A stretch of DNA of 33,907 nt from Pseudoalteromonas sp. G4 (GCF_028875915.1 NZ_JAPEHW010000043.1:1-33907), one strand, 5' to 3'. Counted from the first letter of the stretch, positions 23,637-33,885 are shown. The notes: generated by a model not told the origin, from the sequence alone. Numbers and translations are program-made.

Positions 23637-24218
23637 ATGTCTGAGCAAAATAATCAGCCAGAGCAAGAAGTAGAAGCACAGGAAAACCTTGAGCAAGTAG
23701 CTGAAGAGCTTCAAGGTGGTGAAGAGTTAAGCGCAGAAGCTGAAATCGCAGTATTAAACGCGGAGCTTGAAGCGGCTAAACAAACAATCGAAGAGCAAAA
23801 AGACAGTGTTATTCGCGCTGCGGCAGAAGTAGAAAACATGCGTCGCCGTGCAGCGCAAGATGTTGAAAAAGCACATAAATTTGCTCTAGAAAAGTTTGCA
23901 AATGAACTATTACCAGTGCTTGACAACTTAGAGCGTGCGATTGAGTTTGCTGACAAAGAGAATGATGCAGTTAAGTCTGTTATCGAAGGCGTTGAAATGA
24001 CAGCTAAAAGCTTTGTAGACGCTGTTGCTAAGTTTGGCGTTGAAGTTGTATCACCACAAGGTGAAGCATTTAACCCTGAATTCCACCAGGCAATGTCAAT
24101 TCAACCATCTGCTGATGTAGCGCCAAACACTGTGATTGCAGTAATGCAAAAAGGTTACCTACTTAATGGTCGTTTACTTCGTCCAGCCATGGTAATGGTA
24201 TCGAAAGCAGCTGAATAA
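23637..24218 (+). CDS. grpE: Nucleotide exchange factor GrpE
   Basis: 193 aa, close to E. coli GrpE (197). It releases ADP from DnaK and drives the chaperone cycle. The acidic, disordered N-terminus is followed by a long dimer-forming helix (~35-85, [16 protein letters not shown] then [18 protein letters not shown]) and the conserved head [16 protein letters not shown] through the beta domain [11 protein letters not shown] and [19 protein letters not shown] at the C-terminus. ATG 23637 has a GGAG Shine-Dalgarno. It has its own sigma-32 promoter and a strong terminator, so it is a separate heat-shock unit; dnaK-dnaJ are not adjacent. Confidence 0.97.
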   Translation: MSEQNNQPEQEVEAQENLEQVAEELQGGEELSAEAEIAVLNAELEAAKQTIEEQKDSVIRAAAEVENMRRRAAQDVEKAHKFALEKFANELLPVLDNLERAIEFADKENDAVKSVIEGVEMTAKSFVDAVAKFGVEVVSPQGEAFNPEFHQAMSIQPSADVAPNTVIAVMQKGYLLNGRLLRPAMVMVSKAAE

Positions 24219-24234
24219 TCAGCCCTAAATTTAA

Positions 24235-24267
24235 AAAAAAAGCTGTAACTTGGTTACAGCTTTTTTT
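24235..24267 (+). terminator. Rho-independent terminator of grpE
   Basis: AAAAAAAGCTGTAAC and GTTACAGC plus TTTTTTT form a stem with a TTG loop and a 7-T tract. The A-run on the left lets it also serve the convergent MFS gene. Confidence 0.95.
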
Positions 24268-24292
24268 ATGCCTGAATTGTTATTTACTATTT

Positions 24293-25471
24293 TTAATGAC
24301 CATATTTAAGTTGCTTTAATTGGCAAATTAAAATACCGCTTACAGCAATCGCCATGGCAACAGCAAAGCCTGTGCTTGACGGTAATGGAATAAACGCTAA
24401 AATAGGCCCAGCAAGTGCGCCACTGCCAAAACGCAAGGTACCAATTACCGCAGTTGCTGTACCAGACTTCTTTTTAAAATTAATTAAAATTAAGGCATCA
24501 GCATTGGTCGCCATGATGCCTAAACTCATCATCAACGGCGCAATAAACGCCGCTACTAAATACACATTTTCTGTAAAAGTACTGACAAAAATTAAGCATG
24601 TTACAGAAACAAAGCTCACCATCAGCCCGAGATTTAACATCTTGCGAGAGCCAAATCGCGGTACCAAGCGAGTATTAATAAAATTACCCAACATCAGAGC
24701 TAAAACATTAAAGGCGAAAAGTACACCAAATTCGGTTTCACTGACTTTAAAGTGCGCCATATAAATCGCTGAAACTTTGGTTAAAAAGCAAAAAAAAGCA
24801 AACGAGGCGAGCATTGAAATCACAATATCAAAACGAGCCTTGTGATTTGTTAATACGATTCGATAATTTGACAAAAATAAAGCTGCCCCTCTCAATTTAC
24901 TCGGGTGAATGGGTACTTCTTGCAAAAAGAAATAAGCAAGTGTGAATAACACTAAAGCATAGAGTGTTAAAGCGTAAAAAATCGCATGCCAATGCCAAGT
25001 GATCATTAATACACTGCCTATACTAGGTGCAAGCAATGGCGCTAGCATCATAATCATTGAGACATATGACATGCCTTTTGCTGTGTTTTCTTGGTACATG
25101 TGACGAATGATGCCGGGCACCACAACGGTTACTGCAGAACCAAAAAATGCTTGCGCAAATCTAAGTGCAATAAAAGTATCAATTGATTTTGTTACCGTAA
25201 GTAAAAATGAACACATGGCAAAACCGAGTAAGCCAAACAGGGCAAAAAGTCGTCTTCCTTTTTGATCTATCAGTGGCCCAAATAACATCATACCAATGGC
25301 ATAACCGGCCAAGTAACTGCTTAATGAAAGTTGTACATTTGCCATATTTGTATCGAAATAGACGGAGATTGCCACAAATGCAGGCAAGTAGAGGTCAATT
25401 GCAAGTGGGGTCGTTGCCACCAGTGCAGATAAAAGAGGAAGGATTGATTTTGAAAGGATTTTATCAGTCAC
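24293..25471 (-). CDS. MFS exporter, Bcr/CflA drug-resistance type
   Basis: 392 aa with about 12 hydrophobic helices. The N-terminus LSALVATTPLAIDLYLPAF is characteristic of the Bcr/CflA (DHA1) subgroup, including the Asp in the first helix (AIDLYLP). Motif A between TM2 and TM3 appears as GPLIDQKGRR, and the fifth-helix region carries APLLAPSIGS, a motif C-like antiporter sequence. It probably exports drugs or small metabolites by proton antiport; the substrate cannot be told. The start is GTG 25471 with only a weak ribosome-binding site. It stands alone, convergent with grpE and divergent from the M48 protease gene. Confidence 0.92.
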   Translation of the reverse strand: MTDKILSKSILPLLSALVATTPLAIDLYLPAFVAISVYFDTNMANVQLSLSSYLAGYAIGMMLFGPLIDQKGRRLFALFGLLGFAMCSFLLTVTKSIDTFIALRFAQAFFGSAVTVVVPGIIRHMYQENTAKGMSYVSMIMMLAPLLAPSIGSVLMITWHWHAIFYALTLYALVLFTLAYFFLQEVPIHPSKLRGAALFLSNYRIVLTNHKARFDIVISMLASFAFFCFLTKVSAIYMAHFKVSETEFGVLFAFNVLALMLGNFINTRLVPRFGSRKMLNLGLMVSFVSVTCLIFVSTFTENVYLVAAFIAPLMMSLGIMATNADALILINFKKKSGTATAVIGTLRFGSGALAGPILAFIPLPSSTGFAVAMAIAVSGILICQLKQLKYGH

Positions 25472-25673
25472 GGAAATTCTTAGTCAGGGTATAGTGCTTG
25501 TTCATTTTACGTGTAAAATAAAGTCTTTGAAACCATGAGCTGTGAATAGCAACAGTCAAAATGTAACAGTGTATTAAGGCATTTTAATTTATTACCTAGC
25601 AATGGTTCTTGTTGCAGTGTGTAAATGCTTAAGTACCAATTTAACAGCGCAAAATTACACTAGGGAAAAGGGT

Positions 25674-26474
25674 ATGAAACTATCTCATTTAGTGATTTCA
25701 ATTTCATTAGCAGCAACGCTAGTTGGGTGCAAATCCAGTCCAACAGGGCGAACTCAAATTGCAATGTACTCTGAAGCTGAAATGAATCAACTTGGCAAGC
25801 AAAGTTTTGCGCAAATGAAAAAGCAACAACCGATTAATAGCGACACTAAGGTGAATCGTTATGTACAGTGTGTTGCTGATAATGTAATTTCAGTTCTGCC
25901 AGCAAAATATGCCAAACAGCAATGGGAAGTTGTGGTGTTTGAAGAACCATCTGCAAATGCGTTTGCATTACCAGGTGGTAAAATTGGTGTGCATACTGGC
26001 CTTTTAAAAGTGGCAAAAGGGCAAGATCAACTTGCAACTGTATTAGGTCATGAAGTAGGTCATGTAATTGCAGAGCACTCTAATGAGCGCATGACTGCAG
26101 CTGGTATTAAGCAAGCAAGTCTTCAAGTTGCAGATGCTTACAGTCGCTCTCAGGGTAACCGCCTACACAATGAAACTATGATGGCTTTGGGCCTTGGCAC
26201 CGAATACCTAGGCATGATGCCATTTAGCCGTATGCATGAAAGTGAAGCCGATAAAATTGGTTTGGAGCTTATGGCTAAAGCGGGTTTTAATCCTAAAGAG
26301 TCAGTTGAGCTTTGGCGCAATATGGCAGCTAATAATACAGGCGCGCCACCAGAGTTTTTATCAACGCACCCATCTTCAGACACACGTATTAGTGACTTAC
26401 GCAGCTGGATGCCAGATGCGATGGCATTGCACAATCAAGCTAAGTCGCAAAACAAACAGCCTCATTGCGAATAG
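25674..26474 (+). CDS. loiP: LoiP-like M48 family metalloprotease, outer-membrane lipoprotein
   Basis: 266 aa from ATG 25674, which has a GGGAAAAGGG upstream and gives a proper lipoprotein signal: MKLSHLVISISLAATLVGC with Cys19 as lipidation site. The frame is open to 25602 upstream, but that would bury the signal peptide. Zinc motif HEVGH is at residues 126-130 and the third ligand is in ESEAD (E189...D193). PSANAFALPGGKIGVHTGLL upstream and STHPSSDTRISDL downstream are typical of M48 proteases such as E. coli LoiP (YggG) and related BepA-type proteins. It likely degrades misfolded envelope proteins in the periplasm. The residue after Cys19 is Lys, not Asp, so sorting to the outer membrane is expected. 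A 16-bp hairpin follows the stop. Confidence 0.9.
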   Translation: MKLSHLVISISLAATLVGCKSSPTGRTQIAMYSEAEMNQLGKQSFAQMKKQQPINSDTKVNRYVQCVADNVISVLPAKYAKQQWEVVVFEEPSANAFALPGGKIGVHTGLLKVAKGQDQLATVLGHEVGHVIAEHSNERMTAAGIKQASLQVADAYSRSQGNRLHNETMMALGLGTEYLGMMPFSRMHESEADKIGLELMAKAGFNPKESVELWRNMAANNTGAPPEFLSTHPSSDTRISDLRSWMPDAMALHNQAKSQNKQPHCE

Positions 26475-26487
26475 TCTTGAAAAATTC

Positions 26488-26527
26488 ACTTCTAATTGAG
26501 TAAGTTGACAGTTACTCAATTAGAAGT
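26488..26527. repeat. 16-bp perfect inverted repeat after the M48 protease gene
   Basis: ACTTCTAATTGAGTAA and TTACTCAATTAGAAGT pair perfectly around an 8-nt loop GTTGACAG. It begins 14 bp after the stop. With no U-tract it is not a standard terminator; it may be a 3'-end hairpin or an operator for the downstream kinase gene. Confidence 0.65.
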
Positions 26528-26603
26528 TGCAACAAAAAGTTTAAAAAAGCGACATCTTGGTCTACATTTATAAACAAGAATAATTATAATTTACTGTAGT
26601 CCG

Positions 26604-28853
26604 TTGAAACTTAAACATCCCTTAGCAAAACAGTTACTTTTAGGTATTTTACTTACCAGCTCTCTGCTGACCTTAATGATCACAAGTACCATTATTTGGA
26701 TGGACTACAAGCGTGATCTCAGTGTTATCGATCAGGGTTTTGCCCAAATCGAAAAAAGCCACTTACCCTCAGTAACGAACGCACTTTGGGCGGAAGACGA
26801 AAAGCAACTTGAGTTATTATTGCAAGGAATCAGTGAGCTACCCAATGTTTCTTCAGTGGCCATTTGGCAAGACAATGCTAAACGGCTTTCAGTAAATAAA
26901 ACCGATACCAAATACGCGAAACAAAAATCATGGGCTGTTGATTATCGTTTCAACCGCACTAAGTATCATCTTGGTGAGCTCATTGTCGTCATGGATATGT
27001 CAGGTGTGTATGGTTATCTTGCTGATAAAGTGGTGGTAACGCTACTAACTCAAGGCGCTAAAACCTTTATTGTGTCATTGATTATCTTCACATTGGTGCA
27101 CTTGCTTGTTACCCGTCATTTAAATCATCTTGCCTATGCGATGAGCCATGTGAATATGTCAACGCCAGAGGAATTTAAGTTAGACAGGAAAAAATCACGT
27201 GATGATGAAATTAATCGTCTAGTGGTAGAATTTAATGAAATGATGGCGGCGTTGTCTAAATCGTTTAGCGACCTTAAAAAACAGAAGCAATCTGAGCAAA
27301 ACGCCAATAAATTAAAAGGTGAGTTCTTAGCAAATATAAGTATGGAAGTGAAAACGCCAATGAATGGCTTGCTTGGAATGACCCACTTATTGTCAGAAAC
27401 AAAACTAGATCACCGCCAACATAGTTACGTAAATGTTATTCAAAAAAGTGCATTTAACATGCTTGAATTGCTCAATAGTGTGCTTGATTTCTCTAAAATA
27501 GAACATCGTCAGCTGTCTCTTGATCAACACATTTTTGATATTCATACACTTGTTCGTGATGTTTTTCAGGAGTGTGAATTAAAAGCACAAGAAAAAAATT
27601 TACGTTTGCTGACTTATGTAGACCCAGCAATTAATCATTATCTTGTCGGCGATTCAGTGCGTTTAAAGCAAGTGTTAAGCAACTTGGTTAATAAAGCGAT
27701 TAAATATACGGATCGTGGTGAAATTAATTTAACAGTTGATGCTGAAGTAACCACTGGTCTATCTGAGTTAACATTTAGTGTGCGAGACAGTGGCCATGGT
27801 ATTGATGAAGCGACCTTAGCAAAATTGAATATACCTAAGTCAAAGCGTATTCATGATAAAAACCGTTCAGGACTAGGGTTAACCATCACACAAAATTTAG
27901 TGAGTTTAATGGGTGGAAAGTTATCTATTAATTCTAAGCTTGGCCTTGGCACTGATATGCGTTTTACCCTTGCATTACCAAACAGTTCGGTAATTGAAAA
28001 TCACTTTAATGATGATTCGTTACTGATCAATAAACGCGTACTTATTCTTGATAACAGAATGTTTTTGGCACGGTATCTGGGAGAGTTATTTGCTGATTGG
28101 CAGATGCAAGTCACCCATGTGCAAGATGCTGAGTTAGCACTCGACTACATGTTAGGGGATGATTTAAGGCAGACTAGCTTTGATTTTGTTTTACTGTCGC
28201 ATTCTGAGCTGAGTGATCAGTTATCAAGCTTCTATGAAAAAATTAACCGTCACAGGTTTAATCGCCCTGCAACTTTAATTGTTTTTGGTGATGAAATAGG
28301 TGATGGCGAAATAAGTCAGTTACTCAATGTTGGTTATAACAAAGTATGGCAATTACCTAAACACCCGACTGAAATCAAAGCAGATTTAATTCATCAAATT
28401 AATACCAGCATTGGCTTTACGGTTGCGCCTGATACATCACCTTTAACCGTGTTAATCGCTGATGATGCGCCAATCAGTCAACGGGTATTAAGTGCAATTT
28501 TAATGAATCGAGGCGATAACGTGCTAATTGCCAGCAATGGACAAGAAGCTGTTGAGCTTTGGCAGCAACATCAACATGAAATTGACATCATTTTAATGGA
28601 TTGTGCGATGCCAAAAATGAATGGCTATGATGCAGCTCAAAAAATAAGAATGTCAGAACCAGCAGATATGCCAGGTGTGCCAATTATTGCTGTTACTTCA
28701 AGTGATAGGGAAGATGAATACAATTATTGTAAGTCTTACGGCATTGATGAAGTACTCTTTAAACCTTTTTTACCGATCGAGTTACTGGATGTGCTATCGC
28801 AATTTAAGGCACGAATAGAGCAACATAATGCATTTAATAATTTGAAAAAATAG
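26604..28853 (+). CDS. Hybrid sensor kinase-like protein lacking the phospho-accepting His; C-terminal receiver intact
   Basis: 749 aa. TM helices at ~10-31 and ~147-168 enclose a ~115-residue periplasmic sensor; HAMP-like linker, HisKA, HATPase and two receiver domains follow. The H-box reads FLANISMEVKTPMNG: Met247 stands where the family has the phosphorylated His. The N-box reads NLVNKAIKYT, with Lys364 in place of the Mg-binding Asn. G1 (DSGHG) and G2 (GLGL) remain. In the first receiver (~475-600) the phospho-Asp is Ser532 (FVLLSHSEL). The second receiver is complete: D620, D621, D666 (LMDCAMPKMNG), AVTSS and KPF. So it probably cannot autophosphorylate and may act as scaffold or phospho-sink. 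No HPt domain. Start TTG 26604 lacks a Shine-Dalgarno but is the only one that keeps TM1 whole. Confidence 0.88.
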   Translation: MKLKHPLAKQLLLGILLTSSLLTLMITSTIIWMDYKRDLSVIDQGFAQIEKSHLPSVTNALWAEDEKQLELLLQGISELPNVSSVAIWQDNAKRLSVNKTDTKYAKQKSWAVDYRFNRTKYHLGELIVVMDMSGVYGYLADKVVVTLLTQGAKTFIVSLIIFTLVHLLVTRHLNHLAYAMSHVNMSTPEEFKLDRKKSRDDEINRLVVEFNEMMAALSKSFSDLKKQKQSEQNANKLKGEFLANISMEVKTPMNGLLGMTHLLSETKLDHRQHSYVNVIQKSAFNMLELLNSVLDFSKIEHRQLSLDQHIFDIHTLVRDVFQECELKAQEKNLRLLTYVDPAINHYLVGDSVRLKQVLSNLVNKAIKYTDRGEINLTVDAEVTTGLSELTFSVRDSGHGIDEATLAKLNIPKSKRIHDKNRSGLGLTITQNLVSLMGGKLSINSKLGLGTDMRFTLALPNSSVIENHFNDDSLLINKRVLILDNRMFLARYLGELFADWQMQVTHVQDAELALDYMLGDDLRQTSFDFVLLSHSELSDQLSSFYEKINRHRFNRPATLIVFGDEIGDGEISQLLNVGYNKVWQLPKHPTEIKADLIHQINTSIGFTVAPDTSPLTVLIADDAPISQRVLSAILMNRGDNVLIASNGQEAVELWQQHQHEIDIILMDCAMPKMNGYDAAQKIRMSEPADMPGVPIIAVTSSDREDEYNYCKSYGIDEVLFKPFLPIELLDVLSQFKARIEQHNAFNNLKK

Positions 28854-28944
28854 AAATTTTTACCATAGTTAACAATAACCCACACAGATTTTAGTGCCTA
28901 TGCACATTGATAAAATCATAATTCCCCACCTGTGAGGAGGTTAT

Positions 28945-29541
28945 ATGACTGATTTTAGAGTGATTGAAACCATTCCAATGAGTAATGTGCAATCTATTTC
29001 TAGCATGTGTGATACAGAAGCTCTCGATATTTCAAGTAATGCGTCTCATATTGTTACTGACTTTAATCAAAAACGTCCGCAATTTATTGAAAAAGATGTT
29101 TTGGTAGATGAAGCTTTATATATGATGAAAATGGGGCACGTTAGGTCAAAAATAGTCATTGATCATGATGAAAACTTTATGGGGGTTATTAGCTCTAGCG
29201 ATTTATCATCTTATAAGGTACTGCATAATGCACAGCTTCGAAACGTGCCAAGAGCTGATTTAACCGTTGAAAACCTAATGGTGAAAAAAGAAGATATGCG
29301 GGCAATTAATTTTTCGAAAATTAGTAATTACACTATTGGTGATGTACTTGCGACGTTACGTAATTTGGGTCAGCAACATGTCTTATTAATAGATCAAGAT
29401 CATGCACTCAGAGGTTTGATATCAGCCAGTGATATTGCAAGAGTCCTTCACATACCAATTAACATTAATGAAAAAGCACATACCTTTAAAGAAATTTTTG
29501 ACGTGGTATTCGCCCAGATAGAAAAACAGAAATCCAGCTAA
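28945..29541 (+). CDS. CBS-domain pair protein
   Basis: 198 aa, cytoplasmic. After a ~45-residue N-terminal segment come two CBS motifs: ~50-100 (FIEKDVLVDEALYMMKMGHV then GVISSSDLSSYKVL) and ~110-175 (TVENLMVKK, TIGDVLATLRNLGQQHVLLI, GLISASDIARVL). CBS pairs bind adenine nucleotides and regulate attached or partner proteins; there is no effector domain here, so it must act in trans. Strong Shine-Dalgarno GAGGAGG before ATG 28945. It follows the degenerate hybrid kinase by 91 bp on the same strand and could share its transcript. A strong terminator follows. Ligand and partner are unknown. Confidence 0.85.
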   Translation: MTDFRVIETIPMSNVQSISSMCDTEALDISSNASHIVTDFNQKRPQFIEKDVLVDEALYMMKMGHVRSKIVIDHDENFMGVISSSDLSSYKVLHNAQLRNVPRADLTVENLMVKKEDMRAINFSKISNYTIGDVLATLRNLGQQHVLLIDQDHALRGLISASDIARVLHIPININEKAHTFKEIFDVVFAQIEKQKSS

Positions 29542-29550
29542 AATAGAACA

Positions 29551-29572
29551 GGGCGTAAAGTACGCCCTTTTT
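29551..29572 (+). terminator. Rho-independent terminator after the CBS gene
   Basis: GGGCGTA and TACGCCC form a 7-bp GC-rich stem with an AAG loop and a TTTTT tail. It ends the CBS gene transcript and separates it from the convergent coiled-coil gene. Confidence 0.9.
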
Positions 29573-29591
29573 AACAATTAATTTCTTTAAG

Positions 29592-30353
29592 CTACCACTT
29601 TTTCTTCGGTGCAAATAGCACATCTAAGTCATCTTTCTCGTTGTCGAGCTTCTTCTTAGCATCCGTAGCATTTGTTGCTTTGAGCTCAGACATAATTTCA
29701 TTGAGTAAATCTTCAAGCTCATTTTTCCGTGAAGTCACGTATTCATCAGTGAAGTTTAATGAGTTAATAATAGCTAATGCTTTTTCGAAGTACTGGCGAG
29801 CTGAACCCAGCATGTTGGCATTACGCGCCGCTTTGCCGCGTTTAAGCTGGCTGTCGATATTTACTTGTAATTGGATCTTTTCTAAACGCTTATCTTCATT
29901 GAGAAAAACCTGGGTATCAATTTTTCCTTTCGAATGTTCAGAGCGCACTACACTCCGCAGCTTTTTAACACCTTGTAACAGTGCAATGACTTGCTTTTCA
30001 TTGTCAGGTAGGGATACATTTTCAGCAGAAGTGTCCTGACTAGCTGAATTCTCTAATCGATTTCTAGCCTCCACCAATCGGTTTTTTATTTCTTTTGAGG
30101 TGGGAGAAAGTTCGGCCATTATGGCTAATGCAGCATAAATTCGTTGGTACAAAATTGTAAAAAGTGCTTTCGACATAGGAATATTGGCGGAATTCATCAA
30201 TATTTCTTCTGACTCTTCAATGATTTTTTTCTGCTTGGTTAATTCTTGTCTACGCTCTGCATTTTGCTTCTCTTTATGCTGTTGCACGGCATTGACCCAT
30301 ACACCAATGACTATCAAAGCGACAATTAAAGCTATAATGACGTACACTATCAT
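29592..30353 (-). CDS. Membrane-anchored coiled-coil protein of unknown function
   Basis: 253 aa; I do not recognise a named family. One N-terminal TM helix (~3-21, VYVIIALIVALIVIGVWV) is followed by a highly charged, mostly helical cytoplasmic part. Coiled-coil-like stretches lie at ~25-50 and ~90-165. A TPR-like pair of helices occurs at ~172-215 (GKAARNANMLGSARQYFEKALAIINSL), where 'A..A...Y..KAL' fits one repeat. The tail is Lys/Asp-rich and ends FAPKKKW. Start ATG 30353 has a GAG Shine-Dalgarno. The neighbour on the same strand is the kinase gene 111 bp upstream, so it may belong to the same signalling unit; role inferred from position only. Confidence 0.75.
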   Translation of the reverse strand: MIVYVIIALIVALIVIGVWVNAVQQHKEKQNAERRQELTKQKKIIEESEEILMNSANIPMSKALFTILYQRIYAALAIMAELSPTSKEIKNRLVEARNRLENSASQDTSAENVSLPDNEKQVIALLQGVKKLRSVVRSEHSKGKIDTQVFLNEDKRLEKIQLQVNIDSQLKRGKAARNANMLGSARQYFEKALAIINSLNFTDEYVTSRKNELEDLLNEIMSELKATNATDAKKKLDNEKDDLDVLFAPKKKW

Positions 30354-30463
30354 AGAGTTTTTCTCATTATTATAATTCGCCTAATATTAACTAATTCTAA
30401 TTACTTATTGTAGTGTTCTAAAAAGGAAAATACTAATAATACCACTTTATTATCAGCTTTTAC

Positions 30464-31147
30464 TTAAGGCAAAATCAATGTGAAACGACTGCCACCAAAG
30501 CGTCCGTCGTTAGCCAGTTTGATGTACCCTTTTTGATCTTTATTGATGTGTGCTGAAGCAATTAAATTGGCAAAATAAATGCCAAGACCGGTACGTCCTT
30601 GGCTCAATAGGGCAGAGGTCATCTCATTATTAGCCTTTTCTAACATACTCTCGGGATAGCCATCACCATTGTCATGTATTTCAATCACTAAAGAATTATC
30701 TACTAGTTTTGCGCAAATTAAAATTTGGTCAGAGGTATATTTTAGGGCATTTATCAAAATATCATTAAGCAGATTTGAAATAAGGTCCGCATCAAAAAAC
30801 CATGATAAATCTTGCTCAATTTCACATTCAACAGAAATGTTTTTATTGGTGATATACATTTCATTTTTTGCCAGTAATTCATCAATCACATCATCAAGAA
30901 AATGCTCTTCAATATTGAGTGGTAGTTGAGCATTGTGCTCGCGGTAGAGCGCTAAAATTTGTAATAAATTTGAGTTTACACGGGCAACTTCGTAATGAAT
31001 TTTCGCAAATTCTGATTGTGCTTGAGGTGTGTGTTCAATACTTTGGCTAATGGTTTCCATTGACTGTAGCAACATGCACAAAGAGTTTTTCATATCATGC
31101 ATACTGGCACCAAGCACCACTGAAAAGTCGATTTTATTATCTTCCAT
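30464..31147 (-). CDS. Soluble histidine kinase, partner of the REC-TPR regulator
   Basis: 227 aa with no TM helix and no separate sensor domain. The phospho-accepting His is His17 in SMHDMKNSL, a divergent H-box. The ATPase domain is complete: N-box NDILINALKYT, G1 DNGDGYP, G2 RTGLGIYFANLIA, ending GGSRFTLILP. It starts 2 bp after the stop of the upstream response-regulator gene, with a GGGG ribosome-binding site inside that gene's 3' end, so the two are translationally coupled and almost certainly a cognate pair. The input must come from another protein or from the TPR part of the partner (inference). Confidence 0.88.
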   Translation of the reverse strand: MEDNKIDFSVVLGASMHDMKNSLCMLLQSMETISQSIEHTPQAQSEFAKIHYEVARVNSNLLQILALYREHNAQLPLNIEEHFLDDVIDELLAKNEMYITNKNISVECEIEQDLSWFFDADLISNLLNDILINALKYTSDQILICAKLVDNSLVIEIHDNGDGYPESMLEKANNEMTSALLSQGRTGLGIYFANLIASAHINKDQKGYIKLANDGRFGGSRFTLILP

Positions 31148-31149
31148 AG

Positions 31150-32739
31150 CTACCCCGATAATTTAGCTTTAGCAAAGTTTAACAGACTTTGGCTTTGCTT
31201 ATGGCGATGATCATGTGGAGCAAGGGATTTCAATGCATTGAATGACAATGCGAATTGACGTTTGGTTAACGTAAATTTTTGCTGTTGCTTATGCAATTGG
31301 TAGGCCGCTTGCAAAAGGTTGAGTGCGATATTTGGATTGTTCGGAGCATTTGCCAAGGCTGTTGCAAAGGCGCCTTGAGCACTTTCAAATGCTTTTTCTT
31401 TATATTTCACCATGCCTTGGTGGTTAAAATTTTCAGATTTTTCATGATCATCGTGAGATATTAGTTTGGCTTTTTCCTTAGTGACTAGAGGGTCTAATGT
31501 GCTGCTGATCCGTTCAATATCAGCATACTTCATCACCAGCTCTAACATGTTCACAAAGGCAGGATTAAGAGGGTCTGGAAATTCAGCGACTCTATCGCAT
31601 GTTAAAATCAGCTTTTCACCTTTTTTACCTGTTTTATCAGCTAAATATTCGACAAAGCTTTGGTGTAACTCAATGGCAAGCTGTGACTGAATACTAGGGT
31701 AAAGTTTGTTTATCGAACGATAAACATTGGGATATTCTTTTTTCACACGCCGTGCACTGGCACCGCTGTCGCTCAGCTGAATAGTTGTACACACACATAA
31801 CTGATTCAAATAATCATCCAATTGTGCCAAACAAGAATATTTTGCGAGTTGTAACACACGTTTGTATGCATTAAATGCAACTTCCAGTTCGTGATAGCGC
31901 GTTGCTAACATTGCTAATTGTCGTTGTCTGACAATCGAATTGGGCGAATGCGCAATGGCTTTTTGTGTAATGGCGTAGGCTGATTCGAAATCTTGCTGCT
32001 CTACAAAACATTCACATGCTAAATCATAAGCTTCAACTGCATTTGGGTTCTTAGTAGCAATTAACTTACAAAGTTCGAGTGCTTGATGGCTTTCCCCGAG
32101 CGCTAAATAACACACCGCAGCTCCCATTTGCGCCCAGCTGAGTTCACGCTTATGTAAAATTGAATTATAAATACTTAAGGCTTGAGTGTAGTTAAGCTGT
32201 TTTAAGTAGATTTCAGCTTTTAGCCGAAAACATTCAATACCAACCCGTTTATTTTCTGCCATTAATTGGTCACAAAGAGATAGGGCGGTTTTAGGCTTGT
32301 TTTGATTTAACGCGGTATAAATTGGTTTAAAGGCAAGGCTCTTTTCAACTAACTTATCGAGACGCGATTTTAGTGTCGTTTTAGTAAAGGGTTTTGCTAG
32401 ATAATCGTCTGGTCGATATTCAAGTGCGCCCATCACTAAATCAGACGCTGTTTCGCCAGTGATAAGCACATAGTTAGTGCCATATTTTAATAAATTACGG
32501 TGATTTAACTCAGCAAGTAATTGTAAACCGTTAAGGCCGTCACCTAAGTTGTAATCCACTAACAAGATGTCATGATAGTGTTCACTGTAACAGGAGAGTG
32601 CATCTTCAGCATTTGTGCACACATCTACATGGTTAACCCCAAAGCTTTCTACCATTTGTTTTAAAGAGAGACGAAACTCTGAGTAATCATCCAGAATCAG
32701 CACGGAGACAGATTTATATCGTTGCAGTGGGTTGACCAT
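31150..32739 (-). CDS. Response regulator with C-terminal TPR domain
   Basis: 529 aa. An N-terminal receiver (~10-130) has all key residues: D17, D18, phospho-Asp D62 (LLVDYNLGDG), T94 (LITGE) and K116 (YLAKPF). The rest is helical with several TPR units, clearest at ~150-300 (ALSLCDQLMAENKRVGIECF, ALSIYNSILHKRELSWAQMG, ALELCKLIATKNPNAVEAYD, AYAITQKAIAHSPNSIVRQR) and again at ~445-490 (GMVKYKEKAFESAQGAFATA). There is no DNA-binding or enzymatic output, so phosphorylation probably controls protein-protein contacts. It is the first gene of an operon with the soluble kinase 2 bp downstream. The start is ATG 32739; no strong Shine-Dalgarno is seen. Confidence 0.9.
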   Translation of the reverse strand: MVNPLQRYKSVSVLILDDYSEFRLSLKQMVESFGVNHVDVCTNAEDALSCYSEHYHDILLVDYNLGDGLNGLQLLAELNHRNLLKYGTNYVLITGETASDLVMGALEYRPDDYLAKPFTKTTLKSRLDKLVEKSLAFKPIYTALNQNKPKTALSLCDQLMAENKRVGIECFRLKAEIYLKQLNYTQALSIYNSILHKRELSWAQMGAAVCYLALGESHQALELCKLIATKNPNAVEAYDLACECFVEQQDFESAYAITQKAIAHSPNSIVRQRQLAMLATRYHELEVAFNAYKRVLQLAKYSCLAQLDDYLNQLCVCTTIQLSDSGASARRVKKEYPNVYRSINKLYPSIQSQLAIELHQSFVEYLADKTGKKGEKLILTCDRVAEFPDPLNPAFVNMLELVMKYADIERISSTLDPLVTKEKAKLISHDDHEKSENFNHQGMVKYKEKAFESAQGAFATALANAPNNPNIALNLLQAAYQLHKQQQKFTLTKRQFALSFNALKSLAPHDHRHKQSQSLLNFAKAKLSG

Positions 32740-32847
32740 ATTTACCGAAAATTATTTTTGATACTAATAATTTAGACGCTTTTTTCTTATTTTTACAAAA
32801 GTCTAGTAGTTAATATTGGAATATATACGCAAGATTTGAATTTATGC

Positions 32848-33885
<1,038 letters not shown>

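Noticed and set aside
24354..24764. 136-codon plus-strand ORF opposite the MFS gene
   Set aside because: Fully antisense to a well-supported transporter; its Lys/Ala/Ile-rich sequence is what antisense reading of membrane helices gives.
25602..25673. Upstream-extended start for the M48 protease
   Set aside because: It would place 24 residues before a perfect lipoprotein signal peptide; ATG 25674 is the sensible start.
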